The notes: generated by a model not told the origin, from the letters alone. Shown: positions 1 through 8,648, counted from the stretch's first letter. The stretch is DNA of 17,642 nucleotides from Actinomycetota bacterium (GCA_005883295.1 VAWV01000099.1:1-17642); one strand, 5' to 3'. Translations and numbers: made by a program.

Positions 1-1349
1 TGGTCACAAACTTCGCGGGCGACTCCGCCCTGTTCGTCTACACCTCGACAGGGCTTATGCTCGTCCCGCGGCCCCGCGGCGCGGGCTTCCAGTCCGTGGA
101 ATCGCTGCCACAGGGCGCGATCGCGGACGGCTACCTGAGCGAGAACGGCGATCTGACCTTCACCGGTGGCCCGTCGGGCGGCCCGCCCTGGGTTGACACC
201 CGCACGGCGGACGGCACCTATACGCCGCCACGGCCGATCGAGACAGCACCCAAGGGGTGGTACTACGGCGCGCAGCCCACGGTCGAACCCAATGGCTCCA
301 TCACTCTCACTGGTCGGCAGGGAGAGGACAGTTCGAACGTACTGTCCGTAACGGCGCCGGCCGGTGGCCCATTCGGACCGCCCGAGACGATCGCAACCCA
401 CTCGCGCTCGTTCGGGGGCCAGATCAAGATCGCCCACGACGCACGGGGCGACACGCTCATCGCCTGGAATGGCGGATCGGCGTCCGGCACATTTCAGTTC
501 GGCTCGCTTCACACCGCTTATCGGCCGGCCGGCGGTCACTGGGGCGCGCCGGAGCAGATTCCCGGCGACCCGTTCGACAGGGCACAGGATTTCGACCTCG
601 CGATGAATGCTCGCGGCGACGCCGTGCTCGAGTGGAACGAGCTGGGTCGGACCGCGATGAGCTATCGCAGCGCGGGGGGAGATTGGGAACCCGCGACCCA
701 GGCCCCCCAAAACGAGGAGACGCTCGCCTGGGAGCCAACCATGGATCCCACGCTCGCCATAGGGCCGACCGGCGACGCCATCGTGGTCTACGCCGCGGGT
801 ACGTACCGGCGCTGTCTCGAGGCGCTGGACCATCCCGCGGGCGCGGGCTTCCAGCGCGCGGAGCCGGTGCTCGACCAAGATGGGCGGAACGCCGACCTCC
901 CCAAGGTTGCCGTTGGGCCTCACGGGAACGCGATCGTCGGGTGGTGGGGCAATACGGACGCCAATCACGATCCCGACCCGGGCGCGTTCTGGACCGCGTC
1001 GCACCAGATCAGCGCACTGCCGGCGAACACGCCGCCGAGCGTGACCTGCTTCGGGGCGGCGGGCGCGAACGGTGGTGTCGTCCACGCTGCGTCGAAGGGC
1101 CCTGCCGCTGTCTTTTACCGGCTATCCAGGCGGGCAAGGATCGAGCTCAGGGTGCGCCGACTGCGCAGGTCTCATTACGAGAGACTCGCGACACTCCACC
1201 GAAGGGGCATCAAAGGGGGGAACCGTGTGGTCCTCCCAAGCGGCGTTGCTCGCAAGCTTGCCGCCAAGGGCCGTTATCAGCTCCGGATCGTGGCTATTGA
1301 TAAGTCGGGCCGCAGGTCGCGGCCGCGCACACTGACCTTTAAGCGCTGA
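1..1349 (+). CDS. Beta-repeat protein of unknown function, 5' end outside window
   Basis: The frame is open from the first bases of the window through to the TGA at 1347-1349, so the ATG at 57 is probably internal and the true start lies upstream. I do not recognise a named family. A short unit with the pattern hydrophobic-x-x-(R/T/H)-G-(D/N)-hydrophobic-W/Y recurs four times, near 426-468, 597-638, 751-791 and 906-947 (cores HDARGDTLIAW, MNARGDAVLEW, GPTGDAIVVY, GPHGNAIVGW). This resembles blades of a beta-propeller or sialidase-like exo-repeat protein. The last 80 or so residues are very basic and end in a beta-rich module (GRYQLRIVAIDKSGRRS then RTLTF) of the kind found at the C-termini of large secreted proteins of Solirubrobacterales. 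An extracytoplasmic role is inferred, but the signal peptide would lie outside the window. The gene converges on the DUF151 gene with a 12-nt gap. Confidence 0.6.
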   Translation, partial: VTNFAGDSALFVYTSTGLMLVPRPRGAGFQSVESLPQGAIADGYLSENGDLTFTGGPSGGPPWVDTRTADGTYTPPRPIETAPKGWYYGAQPTVEPNGSITLTGRQGEDSSNVLSVTAPAGGPFGPPETIATHSRSFGGQIKIAHDARGDTLIAWNGGSASGTFQFGSLHTAYRPAGGHWGAPEQIPGDPFDRAQDFDLAMNARGDAVLEWNELGRTAMSYRSAGGDWEPATQAPQNEETLAWEPTMDPTLAIGPTGDAIVVYAAGTYRRCLEALDHPAGAGFQRAEPVLDQDGRNADLPKVAVGPHGNAIVGWWGNTDANHDPDPGAFWTASHQISALPANTPPSVTCFGAAGANGGVVHAASKGPAAVFYRLSRRARIELRVRRLRRSHYERLATLHRRGIKGGNRVVLPSGVARKLAAKGRYQLRIVAIDKSGRRSRPRTLTFKR

Positions 1350-1361
1350 AGCTCGACGCTG

Positions 1362-1853
1362 TTAGCTCTCGCCGGAGGCGAAGTCCTCGGGCGTGACGGT
1401 GTCGAGGAAGTCCTTGAACTTCTCGACCACCTCGTCCTGATCCTCGACCTCGTGCTCGAACTCGATGGCGGACTCGGCGATCACGTCCTCGGCGGCGAAG
1501 ATCGGCGCCTTGGTCCGCACCGCCAGCGCGAGCGCGTCGGACGGGCGCGAGTCGATCTCCACCTCGCGACCGTTCAGCTGGAGGGTGATCGACGCGTAGA
1601 ACGTGTTCTCCTTGAGCTCGGTGACCGAGACGCGCGTGCAGGACACATCGAGCTCGGAGAGCATCTCGTCCATCAGGTCGTGCGTCATCGGGCGCGGAGT
1701 GTTCGCGCCCTGAAGCTTCATGAGGATCGCCGCGGCCTCCGGGTGGCCGATCCAGATCGGGAGGAACTTGTTCCCGTCGCGTGTCTTGAGGAGCACGATC
1801 GGCTGCTTGCCGACCATGTCGAAGCTCACGCCGTAGATGACCATCTCCTGCAT
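1362..1853 (-). CDS. Bifunctional nuclease family (BFN/DUF151) protein
   Basis: A 163-residue protein that is almost entirely one DUF151 (bifunctional nuclease) domain. It opens with VIYGVSFDMVGKQPIVLLKT and carries the family hallmarks LPIWIGHPEA near residue 31, the THDLMDEML segment, and the IDSRPSDALALAVR signature near residue 103. The acidic tail rich in Glu/Asp (about 130-155) is common in actinobacterial members. Homologues have reported DNase/RNase activity or act as small stress-linked proteins. The in vivo role here is unknown. The ATG at 1851-1853 is preceded on the minus strand by GAGGG (plus-strand 1862-1866) with 8 nt spacing, a good Shine-Dalgarno. The gene is divergent from the glycosyltransferase, sharing a 92-nt intergenic region with a possible minus-strand -10 TAGACT. 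It ends in TAA. Confidence 0.9.
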   Translation of the reverse strand: MQEMVIYGVSFDMVGKQPIVLLKTRDGNKFLPIWIGHPEAAAILMKLQGANTPRPMTHDLMDEMLSELDVSCTRVSVTELKENTFYASITLQLNGREVEIDSRPSDALALAVRTKAPIFAAEDVIAESAIEFEHEVEDQDEVVEKFKDFLDTVTPEDFASGES

Positions 1854-1931
1854 CGAAAAAGCCCTCGGTACGCCTGGTCAGGGGACCCCGCGAAGTCTAG
1901 AGCGAAGGCGTACTGGACCGATCCGCCCTTC

Positions 1932-1937
1932 TACGCT
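1932..1937 (+). promoter_or_regulatory. Putative -10 (TACGCT) of a leaderless glycosyltransferase mRNA
   Basis: TACGCT fits TANNNT and ends 8 nt before the GTG at 1946, so transcription would begin at or next to the start codon. No Shine-Dalgarno is present in the 8 nt between. No convincing -35 is seen. Confidence 0.4.
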
Positions 1938-1945
1938 CTTTCCGC

Positions 1946-2836
1946 GTGGCCGTGAGGCTCAGGGTCGCCGTCTGCACCAACCGGCCGGCCGGGCGCGTCC
2001 GGGCGTGCCTCGCGGCCCTCGCGCCACAGGTCCCGGAGGGCGACCTGGCGGTGGTCGGGAGCGCGCTGCCGGCGGCTGAGCTGGAGCGTCTGCGCCGGTC
2101 CGCGGCAGCCACGGTGCTCGTGGAGCCGCGCCCCGGCCTCTCGCGCGCGCGCAACCGGGCGCTCGAATGGGCCGGCGACGACGACATCGTGCTCGCCTTC
2201 GTGGACGACGACACCCTGCCGGACGAGGGCTGGCGGGAGGCGCTCCTGCGAGGCTGGGAGGAGGCGCCGCCGGAGGTGGCCTGCATCGGCGGGCCGATCA
2301 GGCCGCGCTTCGAGACGGCTCCGCCGCCATGGTTCTCGGACGGAATCGCCCATGTGCTGACGCTTCTCGACAGGGGACCTCAGGTCCGCGACCTCGATCC
2401 CCATACCGACGCCGTCTACGGGGCGAACATCTCTTTTCGCGCCGGCCCGCTCCGCCGGATCGGCGGCTTCGACCCGGGGCTCGGCCACGCACCGGGCCGG
2501 GTCTTCTTCGGCGAGGAGGACGAGGCTCAGCGCGCGCTGGCCCGGCTCGGCCTGCGGGTGCGTTACGTGCCGGACGCGGCCGTGGAGCACGTGGTCGGCC
2601 CGAACCGCCTCACCCGCAGGTCCTTCCTGGCGCGCCGGTTCGCCTTCGGCCGAGCCCTCGGTGCCCGGGGGGGCAGGCCGCGGACGGTCGCCGCCCGCCA
2701 GGCGCTCGGCACGGCGGCCGGCGCGCTGGCCGCGACCGCGAGCGCCAACCCCGCGCTCGCCATGGAGCGAGCCGTCCGGTCGTCGGAGAACCTCGGGGTT
2801 CTCTACGCCTCGATCAGGCCGCGCCGGATCGCGTAG
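1946..2836 (+). CDS. Family 2 (GT-A fold) glycosyltransferase
   Basis: A 296-residue GT2-type glycosyltransferase. The N-terminal strand VAVCTN is followed by RPGLSRARNRALEWA, and the metal/nucleotide-binding DDD lies at residues 87-89 in AFVDDDTLPDEGW. Further on, GANISFR, GGFDPGLGH and the acidic FFGEEDEAQRAL are typical acceptor-side motifs of GT2 enzymes, the last containing the probable general base. No membrane segment is evident, so it is probably cytosolic or peripheral, transferring a sugar from a nucleotide-sugar to a cell-surface glycan or lipid; donor and acceptor cannot be read. The GTG at 1946 is preferred because TACGCT lies 8 nt upstream; a second GTG at 1952 is possible. The 3' end overlaps the convergent response-regulator gene by 34 nt. 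Stop is TAG. Confidence 0.85.
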   Translation: MAVRLRVAVCTNRPAGRVRACLAALAPQVPEGDLAVVGSALPAAELERLRRSAAATVLVEPRPGLSRARNRALEWAGDDDIVLAFVDDDTLPDEGWREALLRGWEEAPPEVACIGGPIRPRFETAPPPWFSDGIAHVLTLLDRGPQVRDLDPHTDAVYGANISFRAGPLRRIGGFDPGLGHAPGRVFFGEEDEAQRALARLGLRVRYVPDAAVEHVVGPNRLTRRSFLARRFAFGRALGARGGRPRTVAARQALGTAAGALAATASANPALAMERAVRSSENLGVLYASIRPRRIA

Positions 2837-3438
2837 CGCACGAGCTCCACGCGATCGCGCATTCCGAGCTTGGCCAGCACGTTGGCTCGGTGCGATTCGA
2901 CGGTCTTCTCGGAGACGTTGAGGATCTGGCCGATCTGCTTGTTCGTGTAAGCCTCGGCGATCAGCTTCACCACGTCCTGCTCACGCGGGGTGAGCGGGTC
3001 CCTGGGAGCCTCCTCGCCGCGCTCGAGCCACTCCTTCACCAGCGCGCCCTGGGTGCTCGCCGGCAGATGCGACTTGCCCGCGGCCACGGCGCGCACGGCC
3101 TCGATCAGCTCCTCGTCGGCGGCCCGCTTGAGCACGTAGCCCGAGGCTCCCGCGCGCAGGGCGTCGAACAGGTAGCGCTCGTCGTCGTGCATCGAGAGCA
3201 GCACCACGGCCGTCCGCGGGCGCCGCGACCGGATCTCCCGTGCGGCCTGGATGCCTGTCATCCGGGGCATCGCCACATCCAGGATCGCCACGTCCGGGTC
3301 GTGGCGGAGGGCGGCCTCGACCGCGGCCACGCCGTCGTCGGCCTCGGCCACCACGTGCATCCCGTCGTGGCTCTCGATCAGCACGCGCAGCCCGGAGCGC
3401 ACGATGCCGTGGTCGTCTGCGAGCAGGATCCGGAGCAT
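2803..3438 (-). CDS. NarL/FixJ-type two-component response regulator
   Basis: A 211-residue regulator with a receiver domain (about 1-120) and a LuxR-type helix-turn-helix (about 148-205). Receiver residues are complete: acidic pair D8/D9, phosphoacceptor D54 in AILDVAMP, and K104 in SGYVLK. The output domain has LTPREQDVVKLIA and the recognition segment KQIGQILNVSEKTVESHRANVLAKLG. It should bind DNA as a dimer after phosphorylation by the kinase encoded just upstream; the ATG overlaps the kinase TGA by one base (TGATG), so translation is coupled. Target genes are not evident. The 3' end runs 34 nt into the convergent glycosyltransferase gene, a possible source of antisense interference. The receiver looks fully functional, unlike its partner kinase. 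Confidence 0.93.
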   Translation of the reverse strand: MLRILLADDHGIVRSGLRVLIESHDGMHVVAEADDGVAAVEAALRHDPDVAILDVAMPRMTGIQAAREIRSRRPRTAVVLLSMHDDERYLFDALRAGASGYVLKRAADEELIEAVRAVAAGKSHLPASTQGALVKEWLERGEEAPRDPLTPREQDVVKLIAEAYTNKQIGQILNVSEKTVESHRANVLAKLGMRDRVELVRYAIRRGLIEA

Positions 3439-4367
3439 CAGGGCACCTGCAGGGTCAGGGCCGTTCCCCGGCCGGGACTCGACTCGATCTCGAACTGGGC
3501 TCCGACCATGCGGGCTCGTTCGGCCAGCCCGATCAGCCCGACGCCGCTGCGCGGCGCGTCCGGGTCGAACCCGCGCCCGTCATCGCGGACGCTCAGCTCG
3601 AGGCCGTTGCCGTTTGATGTCAGGTCGACCTCCACGTTGCTCGCGTCCGCGTGCTGGACGACGTTCGACAGAGCCTCCTGAGCGAAGCGGTAGACGGCGA
3701 TCTCCTGGTCCGGCTCGAGCTCCATCCGCTCTCCGTGCGCCTTGACCTCGGCCCTGATGCCCGTCTGCGACGAGAAGCGCCGCACCTGGCTCACGATCGC
3801 CGACGTGAGGCCGTGATCGTCGAGTGCCGCGGGCCTCAGCTGCCGCGCCAGGCGGAGCAGCTCGTCCATCGCCTGGTTCACCAGCCGCTTGAGCTCGGCG
3901 AGCGCCTCCTCGGTGCCGGGCGGCGCGGACAGGTGGAGCGCCTGGAGGTCGCGGGCCAGGCGCCGACGCTCCTCCTCCTGGGCCCGGAGCACGAGCCGTC
4001 CGCTGCGGTTGCGCTCCTCGTCGATCCGACTGAGCAGTCGCCTGAACGACGCAGCCAGGCGGTCGATCTCCTCCACGGCCTCGTCGGCCTCCGGCGCCTC
4101 GAAACCGGCTGGCTCGGCCGGATCGATGGCCTCCACCCGCTCGATGAGGCGGTCGAGTGGGGAGAAGCGCCGGCGGAGCATGAGCATGTTCACGAGCAGA
4201 ACCAGGGCGATCGAGAGGCCCAGCAGCCCGAACTGGACCCGCTGGTCCTCGATCCGCAGGTTCAGATGGGTCATCGCGCTGGCGGCGAACAGGGTGGCTA
4301 CGACCATCAGGACGTTTGCCGCGACCACCTGCCCGGCGAGCGAATTTGAGTCCCTACGCCGTCTCAT
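3438..4367 (-). CDS. NarL-partner sensor histidine kinase (HisKA_3 type) lacking the H-box
   Basis: A 309-residue membrane kinase. Two hydrophobic segments (about 14-33 and 42-63) enclose a very short loop, so there is no large extracellular sensor. A HAMP-like/coiled-coil linker with [27 protein letters not shown] follows, then the dimerisation domain and HATPase_c. The ATPase is intact: N-box [22 protein letters not shown], and G2 [11 protein letters not shown]. The dimerisation helix starts normally ([12 protein letters not shown]) but continues directly into [41 protein letters not shown]. The usual HDE-xx-Q block with the phosphoacceptor His after ARDL is absent, and residue 142 is Gln. 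The flanks align to typical family members, so this looks like an in-frame deletion of roughly 15 residues. As read, it should not autophosphorylate. Start ATG at 4365-4367; no clear Shine-Dalgarno. Confidence 0.88.
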   Translation of the reverse strand: MRRRRDSNSLAGQVVAANVLMVVATLFAASAMTHLNLRIEDQRVQFGLLGLSIALVLLVNMLMLRRRFSPLDRLIERVEAIDPAEPAGFEAPEADEAVEEIDRLAASFRRLLSRIDEERNRSGRLVLRAQEEERRRLARDLQALHLSAPPGTEEALAELKRLVNQAMDELLRLARQLRPAALDDHGLTSAIVSQVRRFSSQTGIRAEVKAHGERMELEPDQEIAVYRFAQEALSNVVQHADASNVEVDLTSNGNGLELSVRDDGRGFDPDAPRSGVGLIGLAERARMVGAQFEIESSPGRGTALTLQVP

Positions 4368-4374
4368 GGGTCAA

Positions 4375-4392
4375 ATGGGGTCTTCACCCCAT
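4375..4392. repeat. Perfect 7-bp hairpin in the kinase 5' region
   Basis: ATGGGGT (4375-4381), a 4-nt loop (4382-4385) and ACCCCAT (4386-4392) form a perfect stem 7 nt upstream of the kinase start codon on the minus strand, where the loop reads GAAG. It overlaps a second arm pair, CCCATA (4388-4393) with TATGGG (4419-4424). The position suits an operator or a structure controlling translation initiation of the two-component pair. The function is inference. Confidence 0.4.
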
Positions 4393-4488
4393 ATCGGCAG
4401 GAAACCTGGAACCGACAATATGGGCGAGAACTTGAGGGCGCAGGAGCCAGCGTCCTTTTCCGCAGCAGGGGTTCTTGGGTCAAGTGTC

Positions 4489-4554
4489 GGGGCGTCCAAT
4501 CGGGCGCCCCGACCGCGTTCTGGGGCGCATAGAAGGACTGGGGACGGCGTCCCC
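4489..4554. repeat. Cluster of GC-rich inverted repeats
   Basis: Three short inverted repeats are packed here. GGGGCG (4489-4494) pairs with CGCCCC (4505-4510). GCGCCCC (4504-4510) can instead pair with GGGGCGC (4522-4528). GGGGAC (4540-4545) pairs with GTCCCC (4549-4554) around a 3-nt loop. They lie in the 200-nt space (4368-4567) between the divergent kinase and the SRPBCC-like gene. No reading frame or Shine-Dalgarno explains them. They could be operators or an RNA leader; high GC makes short stems easy to find by chance. Confidence 0.3.
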
Positions 4555-4567
4555 GAAACCCTGCGGC

Positions 4568-4930
4568 ATGGCAAGCGTGGAGGTGTCCAGAACTCTTGTG
4601 AAATCCGGCCCCGAGCTGTGGGAGGAGCTCCGCGGCGACCGCCTGGGAGAGGCGCTGGGCGGCGCCGAGGTGCAGCCAACCGAGCACGAGAGGGTCCTCT
4701 CGTGGCGGGCGGACGGGGCAGCGGGCACGGCCGTCCTCGAGCCGTCCAGCTGGGGGACCAAGGTCACGCTCACGGCCGAGGTGGAGGAGCAGGTGGCCGA
4801 GCTCGGGCTCTGGGAGCGGATGCGCGGGATGACGCCAGCCCCGGCGCGCGCGCCCGAGATCGAGCGCCGCCTGGAGGGCCTTCTCGACGAGCTCGGCCAG
4901 GCCCACAAGAAGCCTTTCGCCAGGGAGTAG
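4568..4930 (+). CDS. Small SRPBCC/START-like protein (putative)
   Basis: A 120-residue protein from the ATG at 4568. The N-terminus [19 protein letters not shown], then [21 protein letters not shown], follows the order seen in short SRPBCC (polyketide cyclase/AHSA1-like) proteins: strand, helix with a Trp, acidic strand, then a WGTxVTLTAE strand. A C-terminal helix ([14 protein letters not shown]) would cap the ligand cavity. The family is often smaller than 150 residues and usually has no known ligand. The frame stays open upstream to a GTG-type start at 4475, but that extra stretch is low-complexity and Arg/Gly/Pro-rich, so the ATG where homology-like sequence begins is preferred. No clear Shine-Dalgarno and no nearby TANNNT are seen. 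Its TAG stop overlaps the first base of a hairpin before the carboxylase gene. Family assignment is moderate, function unknown. Confidence 0.6.
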   Translation: MASVEVSRTLVKSGPELWEELRGDRLGEALGGAEVQPTEHERVLSWRADGAAGTAVLEPSSWGTKVTLTAEVEEQVAELGLWERMRGMTPAPARAPEIERRLEGLLDELGQAHKKPFARE

Positions 4931-4950
4931 GCCGGCCGACCGAGCCGGCC
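4930..4950. terminator. Hairpin between the SRPBCC-like gene and pccB
   Basis: GGCCGGC (4930-4936), a 7-nt loop and GCCGGCC (4944-4950) make a perfect GC stem beginning at the last base of the TAG stop. There is no U-tract, so it may be a weak terminator or an mRNA 3'-end stabiliser. A new promoter element follows at 4958. Confidence 0.4.
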
Positions 4951-4957
4951 GGACTCG

Positions 4958-4963
4958 TAGAAT
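4958..4963 (+). promoter_or_regulatory. Putative -10 (TAGAAT) of leaderless pccB mRNA
   Basis: TAGAAT matches TATAAT at five of six positions and ends 8 nt before the GTG at 4972. That spacing places the transcription start at or within a base or two of the start codon. There is no Shine-Dalgarno in between and no obvious -35. Confidence 0.5.
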
Positions 4964-4971
4964 CCGCGCCG

Positions 4972-6536
<1,565 letters not shown>

Positions 6537-6540
<4 letters not shown>

Positions 6541-7478
6541 CCACGTTCAGGACGGTGCGGGTCGCGGCCGTCCAGGCGACGCCGGTGATCCTCGACGCCG
6601 AGGCGTCCGTCCACAAGGCCGCCGGGCTGATCGGAGCAGCCGCGCGCGACGGCGCGGAGCTCGTCGCGCTCCCCGAGACGTTCGTCTCCCTCTACCCGTC
6701 GAATCGGTGGGCGCGCGCCGCTGCCTCCTTCGGCGGCGCCGACGAGCTCTGGGAGCGGATGTGGGAGAGCTCGGTGGAGGTCCCCGGCCCGCTGGTGGAC
6801 CAGCTCGTGGCCGCGTGCGCGGAGCACGCCGTGCACTGCGTGATCGGGGTCAACGAGCGCGAGTCCGAGCGCCCCGGGACGCTCTACAACACGATGCTCA
6901 CCCTTGGTCCCGAGGGGCTCCTCGCAAAGCACCGCAAGCTCATGCCCACCCATCACGAGCGCCTGTTCCACGGGATCGGCGCCGGCGACGACCTGGGCGT
7001 GGTCGAGACCCCGCTCGGCCGGATCGGCGGCCTGATCTGCTGGGAGAACCGGATGCCGCTGGCCCGCTACGCCGTCTACCGCAGCGGACCGCAGATCTGG
7101 GTCGCGCCCAACGCTGACGATTCGGACGGGTGGGTGGCCAGCATGCGGCACATCGCGATCGAATCGGGCGCGTACGTCGTGTCGGTGCCGCAGTACATCC
7201 CGCGCAGCGCGTTCCCCGACGACTTTCCCGTCGCGCTCGGCGACGACCCGGACGACGTGTTCGGCCGTGGCGGCGCCGCGATCGTGGAGCCGACCTGGGG
7301 CGACGTGATCGCAGGCCCGCTCTACGGCGAGGAGGGGATGGTGGTCGCCGACTGCGACCTGCGCGAGGGGCTGCACGCGAAGCGCTGGTTCGACGCGGTC
7401 GGCCACTACTCGCGCCAGGACGTGCTGGCTCCGGCCAGGACCGAAGCTCCGCCGGAGCACGAGCCCACTCCCGGCTAG
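6537..7478 (+). CDS. Nitrilase (carbon-nitrogen hydrolase superfamily)
   Basis: A 313-residue nitrilase-type enzyme, predicted to hydrolyse a nitrile to the carboxylic acid plus ammonia in the cytosol. The full Glu-Lys-Cys triad is visible: E47 in [11 protein letters not shown]134 in [12 protein letters not shown], and C168 in [15 protein letters not shown]. CWENxMPLARY and PTxHER are typical of true (branch 1) nitrilases and cyanide-degrading relatives rather than amidases, and the length fits. The start GTG (6537-6539) overlaps the pccB stop by 4 nt (GTGA), so translation is probably coupled and the two are co-transcribed. That pairing suggests the acid product may be handled as an acyl-CoA, but this is speculation. 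The 3' end overlaps the convergent OCD-family gene by 4 nt, stop on stop. Aromatic or aliphatic nitrile preference cannot be told. Confidence 0.9.
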
Positions 7479-8356
7479 AGGGTGACCCGGGCGGCCGGCG
7501 ACGCCGCGCCCTCGAGTAGAGCGCGGCAGATCGCCAGGTCCTGGATGGCCAGGCCGGTGGAGTCGAAGAGGGTCACGACGTCGGCCCGGGTCACGAGCCC
7601 GGCCTCCGCCGCGCCCGTCAGCTCGCCACCGTGGCTCGCCTGGGCCCATTCGTCGCAGAACAGGACGCAGCGCTCCACCGCGTCGACCTCGGCCTCCGCC
7701 TTGCCCGCGCCGTCGGCGCCGAGGAACGACACGTGCATGCCGGGCCGGAGGTCGGACGCGTGCACGACCGGCTCGGCTCCGGGCGTCACGCAGGTCACCA
7801 CGTCGCAGGCGAGGGTGTCCTCGCGGGAGCCGACCTCCCATCCCAGCTCGCCGGCGAGCGCGCCGGCGCGGTCGGGGTCGGGGTCGAAACACATGCCCGG
7901 CCCGTACTCGACGGCCGCAAGGCAGCGCGCCGCCCAAGAGCCGTGGACGCCGCAGCCGATGATCCCCACCGTGCGCGCGTCCTCGCGCGCGAGCTCCTGG
8001 GCCGCCACAGCGGCCACCGCGCCGGTGCGGAGAGCGGTCACGGCCTCGACGTTCACCAGCGCGGACATCACCCCGGTGCCGGCGTCCGACACGCAGATCA
8101 CGCCGTTCACCACGCCGAGCCCGCGCGCCGGGTTCCCTGGGAACGATGTGGCCCACTTGAGGATCGCCAGCCCTGCGCCGCGGGCGGGCATCGCTCGGAA
8201 GTCGCCGTGCGGCGGCGAGTCGAGGTACACCTTCGGCGGCATGACCCACTCGCCGGTGGCGTGCCGCACGAAGCCGTCGCGGACGAGCTCCACCGCATCC
8301 GCCGCAGAGATTGCCTTGAGGACGGTGTCGTGGTCGTACAGCGCGAGGTCGGGCAC
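7475..8356 (-). CDS. Ornithine cyclodeaminase/mu-crystallin family protein
   Basis: A 293-residue NAD(P)-dependent enzyme of the OCD/mu-crystallin family, which includes ornithine cyclodeaminase, alanine dehydrogenase (archaeal type) and imine reductases. It shows the substrate-domain segments MPPKVYLD, FRAMPA and LAILKWATSFPGNPARGL, the TGVMSALV and EAVTALRTGAVAAVAAQELA elements, then the Rossmann glycine motif GIIGCGVHGSWAARCL. The conserved Lys is in ILKW, and DSTGLAIQDLA is the C-terminal signature. Members act on imines or amino acids; the exact substrate is not readable. The GTG at 8354-8356 is supported by TATCGT 8 nt upstream and no Shine-Dalgarno; GGAGGG lies too far away (about 14 nt or more). 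It converges on the nitrilase and diverges from the epsilon-like gene. Confidence 0.88.
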   Translation of the reverse strand: MPDLALYDHDTVLKAISAADAVELVRDGFVRHATGEWVMPPKVYLDSPPHGDFRAMPARGAGLAILKWATSFPGNPARGLGVVNGVICVSDAGTGVMSALVNVEAVTALRTGAVAAVAAQELAREDARTVGIIGCGVHGSWAARCLAAVEYGPGMCFDPDPDRAGALAGELGWEVGSREDTLACDVVTCVTPGAEPVVHASDLRPGMHVSFLGADGAGKAEAEVDAVERCVLFCDEWAQASHGGELTGAAEAGLVTRADVVTLFDSTGLAIQDLAICRALLEGAASPAARVTL

Positions 8357-8364
8357 CGCGGCCG

Positions 8365-8374
8365 ACGATACCCT
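8365..8374. promoter_or_regulatory. Overlapping divergent -10 elements (OCD-family gene / epsilon-like gene)
   Basis: On the minus strand TATCGT (8370-8365) ends 8 nt before the OCD-family GTG. On the plus strand TACCCT (8369-8374) ends 10 nt before the TTG at 8385. The two hexamers share the bases at 8369-8370, so one short stretch could serve as a bidirectional promoter. Neither side has a recognisable -35. Confidence 0.4.
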
Positions 8375-8384
8375 CCGCCTCGGT

Positions 8385-8612
8385 TTGAGCAGGAACGGCA
8401 GGAAGCGACCGCCGCGGCCGCGGATCGAGGTCCGTCAGGCGAACACGTCGCCGGAGGAGGCCGCGGCTATAGCGGCCGCCATCGAGCAGTTCCTCCGGGA
8501 CACCGCCCCGCCGCCCGCCGCGCGCGAGGAGCCACTCAACCCGTGGCTGCGTACGGCGCTGTTCGAGGGCGTCGGCTTGGCGGCGGACGCACCGAGCCCC
8601 TGGACCGCCTAG
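8385..8612 (+). CDS. Small acyl-CoA carboxylase epsilon-like protein
   Basis: A 75-residue protein from a TTG start. A basic N-terminus (SRNGRKRPPRPR) precedes IEVRQANTSPEEAAAIAAAIEQFLRDTAP, then a Pro/Ala linker and NPWLRTALFEGVGL. A strand, the N-x-(S/T)-PEE turn, an Ala-rich helix and a terminal Trp motif is the pattern of the small epsilon subunits of actinobacterial acyl-CoA carboxylases (AccE/PccE, Pfam ACC_epsilon). These bind the beta subunit and raise activity. Here pccB ends 1.8 kb upstream and the alpha gene lies 6.7 kb downstream, which supports the link. No in-frame ATG or GTG is available near the start of the conserved part, so TTG at 8385 is the best choice. The frame is longer upstream only across the antisense of the OCD gene. 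The epsilon assignment is tentative; its being a real gene is likelier. Confidence 0.55.
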   Translation: MSRNGRKRPPRPRIEVRQANTSPEEAAAIAAAIEQFLRDTAPPPAAREEPLNPWLRTALFEGVGLAADAPSPWTA

Positions 8613-8631
8613 CCGCCACCGTCCTGCCTAC

Positions 8632-8648
8632 GGGCCGGTATGCGGCCC
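8632..8648. terminator. Hairpin between convergent epsilon-like and dioxygenase genes
   Basis: GGGCCG (8632-8637), loop GTATG and CGGCCC (8643-8648) form a perfect 6-bp GC stem in the 36-nt gap between two stop codons. It directly abuts the dioxygenase TAA. The plus strand continues TTACTT, a weak U-rich tail. The convergent position fits a bidirectional terminator. Confidence 0.5.

Noticed and set aside
3889..4971. Upstream extension of the pccB frame to 883 codons
   Set aside because: The extra part is antisense to the sensor kinase and Arg/Ser-rich. Conserved carboxyltransferase sequence begins at the GTG at 4972, which also has a promoter-like hexamer.
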